Shown piece by piece: positions 63,481 through 64,000 of a stretch of DNA of 64,000 bases. Made by a program: the position numbers and the translations under genes. Source of the DNA: Silurus meridionalis (Eukaryota > Chordata > Actinopteri > Siluriformes > Siluridae); NCBI RefSeq assembly GCF_014805685.1, contig NC_060887.1, positions 12,002,963 to 12,066,962 on the forward strand. The letters are read 5' to 3'. The notes under the pieces were generated by a model. It did not search any database, was not told the origin of the DNA, and saw only the letters and a list, made by a program, of their open reading frames with translations. Every line of letters starts with the position of its first letter. Position 1 is the first letter of the stretch.

Positions 63481-64000
63481 GTAAAGATTCAGTTTCTTTC
63501 TAGTACGAATTCATGTGCCGATTGTGTATTAGTACATTGGGTGTGTCATACGATTGAGCGTTCAGTCTTCAAAATAGAATCCAGTTTGGAGCAGGGTAAG
63601 TTTCTGTTTTCAAACAGTTCACTGTTTTCTTTCTTCTCAGAATGTTTCGGATTCTACCACTATTTAGGTAGAAATCCACAACCATTACAAGGTCTGTGCA
63701 GCTAGGTTAAGGAGGTTAAGTACAGTTTGCTCTCCTGTAACCCAGCTCAGTTACCTTATGTATTATACACGATGTAATTTATCATTAAGTGATTGATTTA
63801 AACGATCATTGGCTCCTTCTTGTTACCAATTTGTATGACTTGGTTATATTTCAAACAATGACAGACTAGTTCAGACATGTGACTTTGCTGTGCGGTGGTT
63901 ACATGAAGAGAAAGAGCACCACAAATGCATTATTTGCTTTGAGAATGTTGATGGAGAAGTGTAGAGAAGGTCAGAAGTAGTTGCATTGTGTGTTTGTGGA
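63481..64000. other. VARS1 intron reaching the window edge
   Basis: This begins with donor TG|GTAAAG. No further exon or repeat is recognised before the end of the window. Confidence 0.7.

Overview
The window is nuclear DNA of a ray-finned fish. It has short-exon genes with GT-AG introns, abundant TG/TA/TATC microsatellites, many decayed Tc1-like elements, V-type SINE pieces, an RTE-type LINE, and proteins that read as fish orthologues of vertebrate genes. The repeat flavour looks ostariophysan, perhaps a catfish; that species guess is inference.

Layout. (1) 474-5974, plus strand: the 3' part of MDC1, with a very large acidic/basic low-complexity exon followed by four exons coding the tandem BRCT domains. 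The large exon carries one in-frame TGA. (2) 7140-7478: a GC-rich, CpG-containing block ending in a good splice donor, possibly the noncoding first exon of the next gene. (3) 16006-25674, plus: a type I membrane protein with three Ig-like domains that all lack the canonical cysteine pair, one membrane segment and a long tyrosine-free Pro/Thr-rich tail. Its introns hold a 5'-truncated RTE LINE and about 1.1 kb of degenerate telomere-like repeat. (4) 31013-36215, minus: a TRIM-family gene with the classic 96/234/23/116-nt exon series and a PRY-SPRY exon, but no RING or B-box exon found. (5) 38365-43729, plus: a complete INO80E gene in seven coding exons. (6) 47756-50534, plus: an ENDOD1-like two-exon gene. 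(7) 58942 to beyond the right edge, plus: the 5' part of cytosolic valyl-tRNA synthetase VARS1, from the GST-like N-terminus through the HIGH motif.

MDC1 and VARS1 both lie in the human MHC region (6p21.3), where TRIM-SPRY and Ig-type genes are also common. The order here therefore looks like a rearranged MHC-linked block (inference), joined to INO80E, whose human orthologue is at 16p11.2. The genes have separate jobs: DNA-damage signalling, chromatin remodelling, tRNA charging and possible immune surface recognition. No operon-like logic applies.

The rest is intronic and intergenic DNA, mostly repeat relics: Tc1-like copies in several families, a Tigger/pogo-like element with matching inverted ends nested inside another repeat, hAT-like MITEs, SINE pieces, a degenerate tandem array near 12.0-12.8 kb, and a duplication of sequence from just upstream of VARS1. 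The least explained items are the cysteine-less Ig receptor, the 12 kb array and the RING-less TRIM gene. Exon boundaries are read by eye from splice signals, frame continuity and remembered protein families; no alignment was run.
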